Part shown: positions 36,298 to 49,850 of the stretch, in pieces
Layout of the letters: every line of letters starts with the position of its first letter
Numbering within the stretch: position 1 is the stretch's first letter
From: Thuidium tamariscinum
Taxonomy: Eukaryota; Streptophyta; Bryopsida; Hypnales; Thuidiaceae
NCBI GenBank assembly: GCA_947034885.2
Contig: OX344752.2
Span: forward strand, 11,408,001 to 11,472,000
Reading direction: 5' to 3'
DNA: 64,000 bases
Program-made: the position numbers and the translations under genes
The notes under the pieces: model-generated
The model's input: the letters and a program-made list of their open reading frames with translations, nothing else
What the model was told of the DNA's origin: nothing
Database searches by the model: none

Positions 36298-36576
36298 TTA
36301 AGGTAGGTACACCCAAAAGCGCCCTGTTCCTAAAAGCGCCATCTACAGTGCACATACATTTCCAAAATCAGTCATGTTCATAGGCTGTAGATGGCGCTTT
36401 CGGAAACAGACTTTGACCGTTAATAACTTTTGCATACGGTATCCAAATCCTGCGTTCTTTGGTGCGTTGGAACATGCTTTCACTTGCCAACAAGACTGCA
36501 TAAAAATCTGAACTAGCTAATAACAGGAACTAGGCACAGTATAAATAAGTAGCGCTTTTGGGTGTACCTACTTTAG
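36298..36576. mobile_element. TA-flanked MITE family, copy C
   Basis: It has intact ends (AGGTAGGTACACCCAAAAGC and its inverse) with TA at both sides. It sits just upstream of the F-box promoter. The duplicated F-box locus at 48 kb shows no such insertion at the corresponding place. Confidence 0.88.
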
Positions 36577-39500
36577 GAGGCTCAGAAACCACTCATTTAA
36601 GAGCTGATCTGCCTTTTCTGGTATGTATTTAGATGGAAACATTTTTAATTTATTTTTCAGTCATGCAGAAATAGATGAAGAATATAACACAAGTTGTTTC
36701 ATATTTTTGAAACATTATTGACTTAGTTATGAATTTTCAAACACAATCTGCCATAGGACCCTATTTGTAATTAGTAGACCTTGAAAACCCATATATGCGC
36801 AGTTTAAAAAAAAATCTGGCTTGATTCAAAAACTAGTAATGCAACATGTGAAAAGCACTAGAAATGGTTTCTACCTTAAATGTGTCCCTTTCAAAAACTG
36901 AAATTAATTCTTTAATTAATCATTATTTCATATTATTTTAACACTTGAAAGAAGGTAGTTTAACAACCATTTTTAATTTTGAATAAAATTAGTAAACACC
37001 TGCCTACTTAGTTAGGATTGAACCCATGTAACTCTGAAACCATCCATTCCAATAGTAAAAATCAAATCTTAGCATTCTTCAATATAATTCACAATTCATT
37101 TTCTTACAATGAGCTATCCATTTTAGACCCTCCTACTGGACAAGTGCAAAAGCCTGCATGGTTTATGAGCCTTCTACCATAGAGGTTGCATTCTATTTAA
37201 TACTGGAGTTTTACCATACCATGATAAGATAGGCCTTGTACTGTGAAAATGAGAGCAAGTAGATGCAAAAGGGTGAAAGCCTTCTTAATGGAAATCCTAT
37301 TTTAACCCTTAAATGCTTGAGGCATCAAATTCTAAAGTCTACAAAACTTAGGAAGTTAATTAAAACCTTATCAAATTACTATTTTTAGTAGTTTATATGA
37401 TTTTGTGTAAAGGTATCCATTGCAAATCTTGATTTTTTAGTTTTGAAGGCTCTTAGAAATGAGCCTCAAATACACTAAATCTTGGAAGAAAAATCACATT
37501 AAAAATTCATTTTATTTAATTGTAGAAAATATTTTTGAAGAATCATTAATTGATTTGGATTATGCATCTTATATCCTTTAATTTCATATTTTTCTAATGA
37601 CCAATTTCTTATATTTGACATGTAAAAAGAAGATTGATAGACTTCAAATTGATTTCACTATTTTAATATTTTAATAATCAAACATTATAATCTTTCAATC
37701 TATATGTAATATTGTGGGTTTTTTTCACCAAGTGAATTCTAATATGTCTAGTTTGAATTTGTACGGTTACAATTTCAAGAGAATTATGACAATGTACTTA
37801 TCAAAATGTTGGTTTTTAATTCAATTTCAAGCAAATTTTAAGAATCTCAAAAAAAGCCTTGGACATTTAGGGGTTAAATCTAATATTGAAAATAGTGGTC
37901 AACTTGTAGTACTAAACTATAGACTATTGACATTGGAATTAGTATAAATAACTTCAAATAAAAAGATTTCTATGAATATCTTAACACATTACGTAGATTA
38001 AAGAAAGTATATAACAATAATGATTACAGTAATAAATTGAGTTGGAAAAAGACTTTTGAAAATCAAATATCTTTTGAATCAAAAAGCAAATCCCTTTTTC
38101 TATTTGATACATGACATTTCACATATTTAAATAACAATTCTATATATTCCATGTACTCTTGTAACTAATGAAATGCTTGGTTCAATTCTTAAGTTTTGAC
38201 ATTGTAATGATTATTTAGAAAGTCCTTTCAAAATTTGCTTAAAATAAAAAATTTATATTGACCAAAATTTTAGTGTTCTACAACAAAAATCGAAATGATA
38301 TTGAGGCAAAAGGATTAGAAATTATTAATTTCACACAAGTTGGGAATTCAAATCAAGTCTTGATATCTCAAAAAAAAATTGGACTATGTCCTATAAATGT
38401 TTAAAGATTTGTTGATTGTAGATTTTTCATTCTAGCTATATTTTTGAGACACTCAACTATGCATGAGTCTAAGCATTGAATGTCCTTTTGAAAATATGTA
38501 CTTGAATTTCTAAAACACAAGTCTAGCATCAACAAAAATTCTAAGAGGTTTGAAAGAATTGACAAGCAATGTGCCTATCAATCGATAAGTAAATTGTTTA
38601 TGTAGCTTCCTAGCTTATTGTAAGATAGCTAAAGCACCAAAATTAGAGTTCATAGTTGTAGTCCCCACAACAAAAATATTATGTTCAACGGAATGCATTG
38701 AATTGGTTAGCATGTGTGCATAAATAGAAAAGAGTCAAAGATCAAAAGTATAGTTGCTTCAACAACCTCTCCCCAAGTACACTTCATGCATTTGCTTTGG
38801 TGTTGAAAAGATGTAAGTTAGGCAATAAATAAATATGGAGTTTGTACTATTCTGACAATAGTTTGATGATATTAGGGGAAGTGTTTAGGGTGGTTGAGTA
38901 GGAGATGATAATGGAGGACTAAAGCTCTATCTACATGATGCTTGTGCAATTCATTAGATGAATTAGTTTGAAAGCCATGTTGCAAAAAAAGAAGCTAGTG
39001 AAGCCTCTCAATTGAAGGGAACACTCCAACTTTTTGGATACTTTAGTATTTGTTGAACATGGTAGAACATTTTGAAGTTCCTTAAAGAATGAAAGTGTTG
39101 TTGAGTCATTGCTAGCATGGCATTGCAAAACTTATGCTTTTATATATTATTTATGATTAGTGTACTCTACATCACAAAGACTATGTCCTTTTGATCTTGT
39201 AAATTTTGCAAAATATTCAAGTTACAGTAAGCAATTCTTTACTTTGATACATTTTTCTTTGTGACATATGTCTATGCACTTGTATTCCTTGAAATCAATC
39301 CTTGGATTAGTGAAAATGTTTTTGTCACAAAGACTTTGTTGCAAGGATTAAATGATGGATTGCATGTATTGGTGGTGAATTTGGTTGTCTTCATAGTAAT
39401 ATAGAGTGTGCATAGTAATGCTTGAACAGTTGATGATATCAAAGTTCATGTTATTGTTATTTGCTTCTATTAAAAAATACTCATATTGACATTATTGTCC

Positions 39501-42500
39501 ATTCCTCCCGTAAAAGTTGTGAGTGTGTACAATAAGCTATGGTACATTTGTCTTTTTTTTTCTTTTTTTTGTCATATGTTGTGACTTTTTTGTCATGACA
39601 TAGTAATTGTCATTATAATATTCAAATTTAGATTATTAGTGCATTTCTTTTGATAGATAAATAGAATGGATGTATTTCAAGAAAGTAAGACTTGACACTC
39701 AAATTTTTCTTGTCATTGTACAACTTTCAAAATAGTAGCATTGATCACATTTTATTGATAGTCTTCTAGGCTTATAGGCTCACACTTTTATGTTCACATA
39801 ATAGCAACCCTCTCTCTCTCTATGCTCAACTAGTCACATGGTTTGAGCTCTTGTGAAATAATTTTGTTATTAAGTATATTTTGTATTTGTATTTGGAGTT
39901 CATTGCAATTTGAAGTTACTAGCTATAGGAGGTTTGTAATACCTTCATTAGACTTTTTTTTGCTTTTCAAAAAAGTATCAAGATGGCAATCATATAAAAT
40001 TTGGTGACACAACATATATTGACATTCATTCAATTTTTGGAAGCAAAACAATTTTTTAGAACGTGGGTATATATTTACATTGAAAATGGGCCATTGACTT
40101 CATCCACATTCAGAATGGAAATGGAATTTTTAAGCCAAAAAAAACTATTTTTATTTGGTAAAAAATAGAGATTTAATTTGAAATAGTACAATTATTCCTA
40201 TGGTTCCCTCCCCAAAAAGGATGATTCTTTCATCTATTGTATATCACAAGATCTCCCTTTAGATTCAAAAGATTGATGTTTGGTAATTAATGTTAATCCT
40301 AAGATACCTAAACCTTATTGCATCTAAATAAACAATTGAACATTAATCCAATTATTAAGTGGTGTAATTTTTTGTTGGATCTCATTGTTTGAAGTTGTCT
40401 TTAATTCATGCATACCTAAGAAGAGTGTGTAGGTGTGTAAGGACCATGATCAATTGGCTTTAGAATTTCAAGGCCAATTAGATTGCCTTATGCAGGGAGC
40501 ACTTTTTTCATTGCACATCGACAACTACATTTCTTAACATTGGAAGTCAAGAGAGAATTTTAAATTCTCTTTATATATATTTTTTGTGCACCACATGAAT
40601 AAACTATGAATGTTTAAAGTGTTGAAAACAAGTGTATCCAAAAGAAACTATGGGGTCTTATGAATAGAGATAGTATATTTTAGATAAGAATTTGTTGAAA
40701 TTTTGAAATGAATTATTGAGGTCTTTTTAAAATATTTATATCATTGGATTATATAAAACAATTTTTTGTGTACATAATTCTTGACTTTTTTTGAAGGTTC
40801 ATAGTGAAAATTAATTTGATAAGTTATTACTCTTTTCACAACATTTGTTATTAACCTTGTAAAAAGTTTGAATGGTTAGGATTTAATATAATATGATACT
40901 AATACTTAAATGTTTAGTCTTTTTTTGAAGTTTTAAATACATTTGTATGTGACTTTGAAATTTGAATAGGTCCATTATTTACCTTATTATTTATAAAACA
41001 TTAGAAGAAATCTGAGGGCATTACAAGGCTGTTTTGGGTCTGTTCCCAAAACGGCTTCCAATGTCGCCAGCTGCTGTTAAGCCGGCTTTAATCAAAATAA
41101 ATAAATAAAATAAAATAAAATAAAATTTGGGGGTCCCGAAATATGAAAATAAGTCCAAATTTTATTTTTGAATTTTTATTTATTTATTACATGGTAGGGG
41201 CGCGACCACGTAGGATTCAAGTTCACAATGCAGAAACAACATTCCCACAGTCTGGGAACCTACAGTCTCCTAATGCCCTCAAATTTCATCTAATGAAATG
41301 TTATTTGTATGATATTCAAGCATTATTTTCAATAAATGAGATATTACTGGACAAAACATTACAATAGACAATTTCCTACATCCTCTAGAATAAAGACAAT
41401 GGAGAATTTAGAGTCAATTTAGGTAAGTACACCAAATTTAGGTCATGGAAATTTTATTTTCAATTTTCTAAAGTGAAATTATATTTCATTTTTTTGTATT
41501 ACTAATTTCTAAAAGTCATACTATTTGTAATACATTTAAATTAATGTAAGTTCAAATATTGTAGCATTGTACATATTTATATAATTAGGCATAGCCTTTT
41601 TTGCTTTGAAAAACATAAGGTGAATTTTTGCAATTTCATTCACTGGAAAATAGATTTTTCAGGATCAATTATTACAATATTTTTTCAACTTCACAACTTG
41701 GCAAAAATTCTCTACAAATGAATCTATGAGAATAGTCTCATATAGAATTCTAATCAAAATTATAAAAGTATACTTCTAAAATTAAATCCTAGATACACCT
41801 CTAATAATCAACACCTTGAAAATAATGGTTTATTTAGGTAATGTCCAAAAAATGAAAAATAAAAGAATCTCAAATCTTCTTGCAATTAACAATAAAATTC
41901 AACCAAAAATTTCAAAAATAATAAAAAAACATGTGCTCAAATGCTTATTCAAACAATTTTAGGTATGTAAAATTGACACTATTATTATTATATTACATAG
42001 ATAGTAGACTACTTTGATCAACTAAATTGAATTGCCACACTCATCTACTTATAACATGTAGTGACTGATCAATTAATTGAACTCCAATAAAGATTTGATG
42101 AGGGAACAACAAACCAAGGTCTTTTATGTAAAAAATAGGAGATGAAGTAGACCACACTATAATTTGATAAATTGCATTAAGAGTCTATAGAAGTAGTAGT
42201 TTATTGGAAAATAGACCAAGAAATCAATTTGTAAAATAGATGAATGTTATTGTAGTGAGGTGGTTTTACTTAAAATTAGAGTCTATTTTTCCTATACATA
42301 AATTTATACTATATTTGACATCCATATATTAATGCCAAAATAGGCACTGCATTTTAAAATATGACAGAAGCACTTTGGATTGAGGTTAGTAGGTGAATAA
42401 ATCAATAAGTTGAATTTATGGCACATTTAGATTTTTATTGGAAATTAGCAACTTTCCAACAATCTACATTATTCAATAGAAAAAGAAACTAGGTGTAGCA

Positions 42501-43757
42501 AAGCCTTACTTAGAACTAAGAAAAAGTATACCTTCCTTACAACCTTGTCTATGAAGAAGAAGTATAAAACCATTGAACATTTAAGCCAAGTTAACCCTTA
42601 ATAGATAGGTCTAATAGTGACCATATATATTCAATCCTATATTTTGCTTTTAAAATGCGAGATATGTAATAAAATATAGCAAGACATATACCATTGGATT
42701 GAAGATTCAACACCTAAAATCTTTAATGTGGACATCATATTATTATCTACACCTTATATTATTTTCATAGTGCACTCATATACATAGAATTTGTAGCCAT
42801 TTCACAATTTCTCACGTATGCAAGAGGTTCAACAATGATCTAAATTTCAAGAGCCATATGTCATTGGATCTTACTCAACATAAATACAAACTTCTATAAC
42901 CACTAAATATGTCAATTCAATCCCTTTGTATATCAAATTCACAAAAATAAATTATACTACAACCAGGATTGGGCTTTTCAAACTTATAAGGGTTAAGGTT
43001 TTCTTCAAGATATTCATCACCATTATAACTTCTTCAAGAAGATGCAAAAGCTTTAAAAACTTCATTAGTTGCATTCAACAAGGCTCCATAATGTTATTTT
43101 CTTCAATGTTCTTGGATTAATAATCTTCTCAATATCTTCAACAAATTAACCTTGTAAGGATGCTACAAACCCAAATGGTCCAATTGATAACAATGATGTC
43201 TTATATATTAAACAAAAGAATGATTGTTCATCCTTAGAATTGTGTGCAAAAAAGGGAGATCACAAATAATAATTTGATCTCCAATGAACACTTTCAAAAT
43301 TTTTAAACTAGATGATTTGCATTGTTTCAAAAAGGATGATTTCCATAGTAACCAATCCATTTTTACAAAGTTAAAGTGGGAACTCCCAAAACTATCAATA
43401 TAAGCAATTTAGTATAGTTGAAGGCACCTTTCCCAAAAAATTGTACTTTTGTAATATTGGTCAATGAAAATCATGAATATTCCAAAACAATTATATTTTT
43501 TGAATGTCCTATATAATTTTTATACTTTTTCACAGTGATGACTCCCTAGACCACTAAAATTGTCACATAGGTGCATCCAAATCTAAACTCTATAAGAATT
43601 AGCTATCAACAAATCAAAGTTAAGTGTGTGTCCTTCAAATACATCTATGACTTACTATTAGACATTTGGAAGACACATTAACCAAAGTCTAGGGATATAA
43701 TTGGGAATCTAGGATCCAAGAATAAAAACAAGTTTGAAAATGGATGTTTTCTACCTT
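36577..43757. other. AT-rich intergenic DNA, no gene seen
   Basis: There is no recognisable coding frame. It contains a segment near 37310-37520 related to 21130-21430, a TAAAATAAAATAAAA-type microsatellite near 41095-41130, and many homopolymer runs. Confidence 0.6.
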
Positions 43758-43905
43758 AACCCATTAAGGACCAGGTCGATGATTGCAAATGAATATCTGG
43801 TTGAAAATGACATGTTTTCATTAGCAGCTGAAGTAACTACTAATGAAAACCTGTCATTTTCACCTACAATCCTCAACTAGTCATCGACCGGGTCCTTAAT
43901 GGGTT
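43758..43905. mobile_element. 148-bp foldback MITE
   Basis: The ends AACCCATTAAGGACC and GGTCCTTAATGGGTT pair over about 27 bp with two mismatches. The interior also pairs (TGTTTTCATTAG with CTAATGAAAAC), so nearly the whole element is one hairpin. It abuts MITE copy D directly. Confidence 0.85.
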
Positions 43906-44180
43906 CAGGTGGGTACACCCAAAAGTACCACATATTCATATTGTGCCTAGTTACTGTTATTAGCTTGCTCAAGTTTTCATGCAATCTTGTTTGCAAGTGA
44001 AAGCATATTCCAATGCACCAAAGAACACAAGATTTGGACACAATATGCAAAAGTTATTAACTGTCAAAATCTGTTTCTAAAAGCACCCATCTATAGTCTG
44101 TGAACATGACTGATTCTGGAAATGTATACACTGTAGATGGCGCTTTCAGGAACTTGGCGCTTTTGGGTGTACCTACCTTA
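43906..44180. mobile_element. TA-flanked MITE family, copy D (inverted)
   Basis: The interior blocks are the reverse complement of copies A-C. The right end reads GGTGTACCTACCTTA; the left end begins CAGGTGGGTACACCC, where the flanking TA is lost or overwritten by the neighbouring foldback element. Confidence 0.82.
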
Positions 44181-44353
44181 GTAGGTTTTGGTAGCAATAA
44201 CAAGACAAATGTCATTAGCGATAGAGGTAATATTTTAGCACAGTAGTACCTTGGGTTATTGACCTGCACAAATCACAAATGATAGACTTATAGACATGAG
44301 CATTTACACTAAGGTGACGCTACGCAATCAACAATGCTACCTGCCTCCTTTTT

Positions 44354-45146
44354 TTATCTCAGGGGAATCTGTTTTGTTTTTGTCTGGCTCTGCTGCGAAG
44401 GACTGAAGGGAGCGGAATCAACGATCAATAAACTTAGCCGAGGCTGAGACTCTTCAAGAATTTCGAGAATTTCTCCTTGTTCACAGAAACTGAATGAGCT
44501 CCTCAGAAAGAAAACAAAACAAACAACAGGCTCAGTATCCGTTTCAAATAGAAGCTTGCTGCTCAAGGTATAGCAACACCATAAACGCACTAACACATCT
44601 TTAGTGACAATGTGGACTTAAACAGTACGAGGATCGTAATACTGAGATAGATCTTAAGAAAAACAAATAGAAGGAAAGTGAAAGGAAATCATGACCTAGT
44701 AAATTACAAATAAATGGCGAACACAGGAACTGTCTCAGAAGCTCATGAACCCTCACTAACATCAGCCGGGAGGTAACATGCTATGATAATTTTCCGCAAA
44801 CTTCGTTCACCCCATACTAGCGATTGAAAAAAAGTCTCAGTCCCTGAGGCTGTCAACTCAAAAACAAATTCAAATTAGCTTAGCTTGAGACGAAAATAAC
44901 ATGAATTAACAGCTTCCAGGTGGCCTCATAATTGCAGTTTGGTTCCCAGGAACCTGAAAACTGACAACAAGATTAAGCACGCACCATACCTCTTCCGACT
45001 TTCGTGGATTTCTTCCTCGATGGCTTCACGAGAAAGGCTGCATATATCGCCAACACCAAGGTCTTCGTATTTCGAGGAAGAGGTATCTTGTAAAGAATAG
45101 ATGCTCAAATCTTCCAGAATGTTGGTATTGAAATCCAAACCAGTTT
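44354..45146 (-). CDS. Last two exons of a small gene of unknown function (partial)
   Basis: Exon 45146-44990 ends at a GTATGG donor in phase 2. The next exon, 44501-44354, starts after CTGAG in the matching phase and ends at TAA. Together they give about 101 residues: an acidic N-terminal part (LEDLSIYSLQDTSSSKYEDL), an EEEIHESRKR helix, then EILEILEES and a Ser/Gln/Lys-rich tail. I recognise no family. A stop lies just upstream of the first exon, so an earlier exon must exist. The reading frame at 45870-45529 is a candidate, but I could not join it in phase. It lies downstream of UMPS on the same strand. Confidence 0.4.
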
Positions 45147-45528
45147 CTTATTCGTAATAATTTCAACCCAGAGTATCTTCACACATGGGTTGTTGACAAC
45201 CGCGCTGGTTCGCAACCAAACAAGAAAAAGACTGGATAGCGCCAACATCCAGATTTATTCGGAAACGACAATTCAATACATTCTTGCCTCACCCAAGCAA
45301 GTGGAAAAGGAAACGGATGAAGACGCATCAAGAAAGTTGGACTAGAACTACTCTCGTCAGATTGTTAAGTAATCACCTGTCAAAGATGAGAAAGTTGCTT
45401 GTAGACGGGGTTTGTAATTTGTAATATACAGAATGGAATAAAACATGGTGACGATCCATTAGTTCTGCTCGAGCCTCTAGAACCTGATTATTCTCCTTAA
45501 TCAAAAGATTGGGATTTGTTTCCCATAC

Positions 45529-45870
45529 TTATGATTGATCTTGAGAGGGAGGAGATCTATATCCAACCTGTGCGTCCGACGTGCTAGAATAAAAACACGC
45601 TCCGCATCTAGTAGTCACTGTAACATATGGATTGATAAGTGCTAGAAGATAAAATAGATTGTAAATCTGCACAATTGAAGCATTTGTTGAGCCAACATTG
45701 CAATCAACAAAGCCGAGCTCCTGAGTCGACAGCTTCACAATAGTAGAAGTGCATATAAAGTCTGATGCGTTTGCAAGAAGCAAATTCTTCATGCGTTTCT
45801 CTCTTATTCTCCAAAAATACAACAAACGTTCTGACAGCACGTCAATTCCGATTGAAGCCCAATGCTGCAA
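45529..45870 (-). other. Possible upstream exon of the small gene
   Basis: A 113-codon frame lies behind an ACATTGCAG acceptor-like site, with an amphipathic region (DVLSERLLYFWRIREKRMKN). It could be an internal exon of the gene ending at 44354, or simply UMPS 3' flank. No donor agrees in phase with the exon at 45146. Confidence 0.25.
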
Positions 45871-46054
45871 TGTGTCCTAAAAAACATTGTCGAGCAGCGC
45901 ATTGGAAACAATCCCTCCTTGAAAGCTCACATTGCAAACAAACACCTGTTTTCCCAATGTCCCAACTATCTTAACAATCCAGCCTTGCAGAGAATTCGAT
46001 AGACCAAAACTTGCTGACATTGAGAGTACTGTGGCAATGCAAACAATCCTGAGC

Positions 46055-47485
46055 TTACAGACTTTGCTCGTACGCTGCCCATCCCGCCTTGCGATACTCC
46101 TTTGCAGCAGCAGCAGGGTCTGCAGCCTTGATGATACCCCGTCCAACAATAATAATATCACTGCCTCTCTCCCCAATTACCGAGCTAGGCGTGTTGTACT
46201 GTTGACCGAGAGCATCTCCACCAGCACTCATTTGAACGCCAGGAGTCATATGAATCAATGTAGGGCTGCCAGGCCCTCCCACCCAAGCAGCGGGGTTGGT
46301 TGAGATAAATCCAATAACAAAGTCGGGATGGTCTGCAGCAATCTGAGCAGCCGCCTGGGTGTACTCCCCCTTGGCGAGGGTTCCCTTCGAGCTCATCTCT
46401 GCAAGAAGCAAAAGTCCACGCCCCCTTGGAAGCCCCTTTAGCTTCAAACCATCCACAATGCCTGCACCAGGGACAATGTGAGCATTCGTGATATCTGCCC
46501 ACTCCACTATCTTGTAAATGCCCCCTTCGTATTGCATGGTCACCGTGTTCCCAATGTCTGCAAACTTCCGGTCCTCAAAAATCAGAAAGTCATGTTTGTC
46601 AGCAATTTCACGAAGCTGGTGACCGAACTCCGGAGTGAAGTCGGGGAAGATGTCAACGTGCGTTTTCAGCACGCAAATGTCTTGTCCAACGGCATCCGCG
46701 AGTGCTAGAAGCTCCCGAGCTGTGTTCACATCAGCGGCCACCGACAAATTGCTCTGTTTCCTTTCCATAATCTCGAAGAGCTTCTTTCCGGTAGGGTTTT
46801 TCGTCAAGCTCGCCCTCTCTCCAAACGGCAACCGTCTTCCCTTCGCAGGGGTCAGTGCAACGAGCGGCATGCTCACCGACGTCTGATTCGCAGCCAGAAA
46901 CTTCCCTACCGAGTCCGCGACCTCATGCGTCAATTTGCCATGGTGCACAAGAACCTCCACAATCCGCGTCAGTTTCAGCGCCGCGTGCAACTTCAGCCCA
47001 TGCTTGGATAAAGTCTGCGGCCCGCCTTGCTCCCTGTCAATCAACACCACCACGTCCGTCACCTTCAACCCGGCCGCCACCAGAGGCTCCACGGTTTCCA
47101 ACACCGACGCTCCGCTCGTCACCAGATCCTCGATGATCAAGCACTTCTGCCCAGGCATGAAGAAACCTTCAATTGCCTTCTTCGTGCCGTAATCCTTTAC
47201 CTCCTTGCGCCGCATTACCATCGGCACATCGTGCTTGAGCGAAATGGCAGTCGCAATGGGCAGCGCCGTGTAAGGAACACCGCAGATTACATCCTGCTCC
47301 ACACCTAAGACAGTGGCCCAAACAGATTCCGAAACTTGCTGCAAGAGCTTCGGGTAGGAGACTATCACTCGCAAGTCAATGTAAATTGGGGAAATGATCC
47401 CGCTCTTGAGCTTGAATTCGCCGAACTTCACTGCCTCCACATTGTGCAGGGCCAGCACCAAGCTATCCACCGCCGCATCCACCAT
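46055..47485 (-). CDS. UMPS: UMP synthase (orotate phosphoribosyltransferase fused to OMP decarboxylase)
   Basis: This bifunctional enzyme makes UMP from orotate and PRPP in the last two steps of pyrimidine synthesis. The frame is intronless. Numbered from the most upstream ATG at 47626 (523 residues), the OPRT domain spans about 55-250 with [16 protein letters not shown] and the PRPP-binding loop [13 protein letters not shown] (162-174). The OMP decarboxylase domain spans about 270-523, with LKTHVD (K321, D325) and [11 protein letters not shown] (D352, K354, D357), the Lys/Asp catalytic set, and phosphate-binding IIVGRGI near the end. I chose Met48 (47485) because plant UMPS proteins normally begin a few residues before VKFG; the 47-residue extension from 47626 looks like leader but could be translated. 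All catalytic residues are intact. It lies between the F-box gene and its inverted broken copy. Confidence 0.96.
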   Translation of the reverse strand: MVDAAVDSLVLALHNVEAVKFGEFKLKSGIISPIYIDLRVIVSYPKLLQQVSESVWATVLGVEQDVICGVPYTALPIATAISLKHDVPMVMRRKEVKDYGTKKAIEGFFMPGQKCLIIEDLVTSGASVLETVEPLVAAGLKVTDVVVLIDREQGGPQTLSKHGLKLHAALKLTRIVEVLVHHGKLTHEVADSVGKFLAANQTSVSMPLVALTPAKGRRLPFGERASLTKNPTGKKLFEIMERKQSNLSVAADVNTARELLALADAVGQDICVLKTHVDIFPDFTPEFGHQLREIADKHDFLIFEDRKFADIGNTVTMQYEGGIYKIVEWADITNAHIVPGAGIVDGLKLKGLPRGRGLLLLAEMSSKGTLAKGEYTQAAAQIAADHPDFVIGFISTNPAAWVGGPGSPTLIHMTPGVQMSAGGDALGQQYNTPSSVIGERGSDIIIVGRGIIKAADPAAAAKEYRKAGWAAYEQSL

Positions 47486-48164
47486 CGCTGCACGAGACAA
47501 AACTCCAATGCAAGCCTCTAATGAGATAGATAATGGGCATGAGGGTAAGCGCTCCTCGTCCCTAAGTCCGGGACTCAAACTTTCAAACTTGAGAGAGAGC
47601 TGCGCTGGGAGCTGCCAGACGGACACGCGCGGGAGAATTCTGCGCCAGAGGAGAGAGACGAAGCCGGTTAGTGGGATTTCCTTTCAAGGAATAGTAACTA
47701 GATGTGCTGTTGTTGTGATCTTCGTGACTGAAGGATGGGACCTCTAAAACCCCAAGCCTTAAACCCTGCAAGATCCCTAAATCTGAAACCTGCAGCTTTT
47801 TTTCAACACCCCAAACCCTGAAATCTCAAGTTCTTTCCCACACCCCAAGCCCTCTAAAGTAAACCCATATCAACCCCGTCCAGCAGACAGCCGAACACAA
47901 AATTCATCGCAACTCCTCCAACAATCCGGAAACCCTCAACGCCATACTAGAGCCCCGAATCCTGAAAGTCACCGGCTAGGGATGCAGCAATACGGCAGCC
48001 AGAAAGGAGAAGTGCAGACCCACGTACATGAAACTGAAGTCGACGTTGGGAGACAACAATTCGGCAACAAGGTTGCGATGGCGATGGTGAATTGGCGGAA
48101 ATGTCAGCAGTTTAGACGGGGCTGAGCCTTTCTCGGGCATCGAAAAGTGAGGGAACTCTGGGAA

Positions 48165-49850
48165 CGCTGGAACGCCAACGTGGCGTCCACGTGTTCTCGT
48201 GCTCCCGCGTCGGCTTCTTCTTTCAAAACCCACAAAGCTTCTGAGCTTGGAGATGGCTATGGCGGATGGTTGATGCTACAGAATATAAGCTTAATTGCAA
48301 TGCAACTATCATCCGAAGCAGTGAGAGAGCTTTATCGGACAAGGCATGCTGCACCGCTATCAGTCGCTGCAGCCGCAAGACGCCAGGTTCATTGTCCTAC
48401 CCAATTTTCAATGGAATTCCGTTGAGCAGTTGTTGAATTTGCGCCAATTGTTGTAGCGTTTCGGTGTGCTTGGGACCCTTGGTTGGTTGCGCTGTTTTTT
48501 TTTGTTGGATTTTCATTAAAAAATTTCTTTCAAGTTGCGAAATGACCTTAATTTGGCAAAATGGCTTCAAGAGTCGAGCTGTGAATCTGTCGTTCCAATG
48601 CATTGACTTCTCTAGGTCCGTCGATGCTATTTGTATCAGAGAGAGGTTTTACCTGATTGAAATATGAAACTTTGATCGGTGTCGGCAGCTTCATTGCCTC
48701 CGAAATGAGCCATGTGTAGGCAGGGAGGGGTCCATGTTTTTGTAGCGGGCCAGACACCATTCAGTTGAGTGTGGAACAGGATTCCTCAGACCGTGGATTT
48801 TTAGGACTTCCAATTCTCTTATCACTCAAGAGATCCATGGATCCTAAAAATCAGCTTGTCAGTCTACATAAAAGACGACTACCTTGCGCGTGGCTAAACC
48901 CCTGATCAAGAGTAGCAGCACCCTAAAACACCGTAGGAAGTGCGGGCGAACTACTCATCCGTTCATTGAATCTGCACTGTTCGTGATGTTACGGGTGTTT
49001 AATTTACTATCGTCCTTGTTGTGGTTGGCATTTTAGGGTTTGGTGTCACGCATTGGAATTCGACATGCGATTAGCTTAGTTGCAATTCAAAATCAAGTAG
49101 AGCGAGTGAATTCTATACATCGCGTTCGGTCTATAATAATTCCGAAAGTTTTTTCCTTGTGGTTCTTGAGGCTCTTTCTAGCATGATTAAGGAATTGCTG
49201 CAGTATTTGAATAGTGAATTTATGCTTACTTCCTGTCACTACGTCTCGTGAATGCTACGACGAGTTAGTGTGTTGAATACGATGTTCTTAAAACGTTGCG
49301 GCAGAATCTTTACAGCTATCAGGTGACACACTGCTACATGTTTTTGAGCTACATGTTTTTGAGTACTTGCTTGCTGGCCATAGCTTTTGCGGTTAGAGGG
49401 TATTTTTCTAACATCATGTTTACACCATATACAGCAATCTGTCTAGGGGATATTAAATGCTAACGATTTTGTTTCAGTTGAGAGCCACGGACAGGATTGT
49501 CCTTATGGGTGACTGAGGTCCTTCTAAGTGGAGGAGCTGACGAATGAAGTTTTCTATTGCAGGGCGTGGAATGTCGTAGCAAGTGATGAGACATTATGGC
49601 GTACTCAGTTCTTTTCTCTTTTTGGTACCTCTAACCGCTGTCTAAGTCTGATGAAGGCGGCTGGAGTACGTGACGGTGTTCGTAAACCTGATCAAGATAA
49701 GAACAACGGTCTGGCCTTACGAAAGCCAGCAGAGAACGCAGGTGGGGCCTGGCGCAAAGCGTTTAATCTTGCCCAAAAGGTATGGTAGAGGAAAGACGAG
49801 CTGATGTAGTAGTAATCCTGATATGCATTATTGCTAAGACCTCGCAAAGT
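48165..49850 (+). pseudogene. Inverted, broken duplicate of the F-box locus
   Basis: Three collinear blocks match the F-box gene in reverse: 48165-48620 with 36250-35830 (promoter, exon 1), 48970-49150 with 35715-35555 (intron 1), and 49155-49850 with 34735-34040 (exons 4 and 5). About 800 bp holding exons 2 and 3 is missing, and the downstream exons 6 and 7 are absent. Exon 4 carries a 15-bp tandem duplication (CTACATGTTTTTGAG twice, near 49332) and a deletion right after it, and the exon 1 frame is shifted. Exon 5 (49528-49788 region) is still open and nearly identical, which suggests a fairly recent event. It cannot encode the full protein; the promoter palindrome is partly kept. Confidence 0.88.

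Noticed and set aside
41093-41130. TAAAA microsatellite
   Set aside because: Ordinary simple repeat in AT-rich DNA.
45877-46176. 99-codon minus frame over the UMPS 3' end
   Set aside because: It overlaps UMPS in another frame for much of its length, and the remainder shows no domain.
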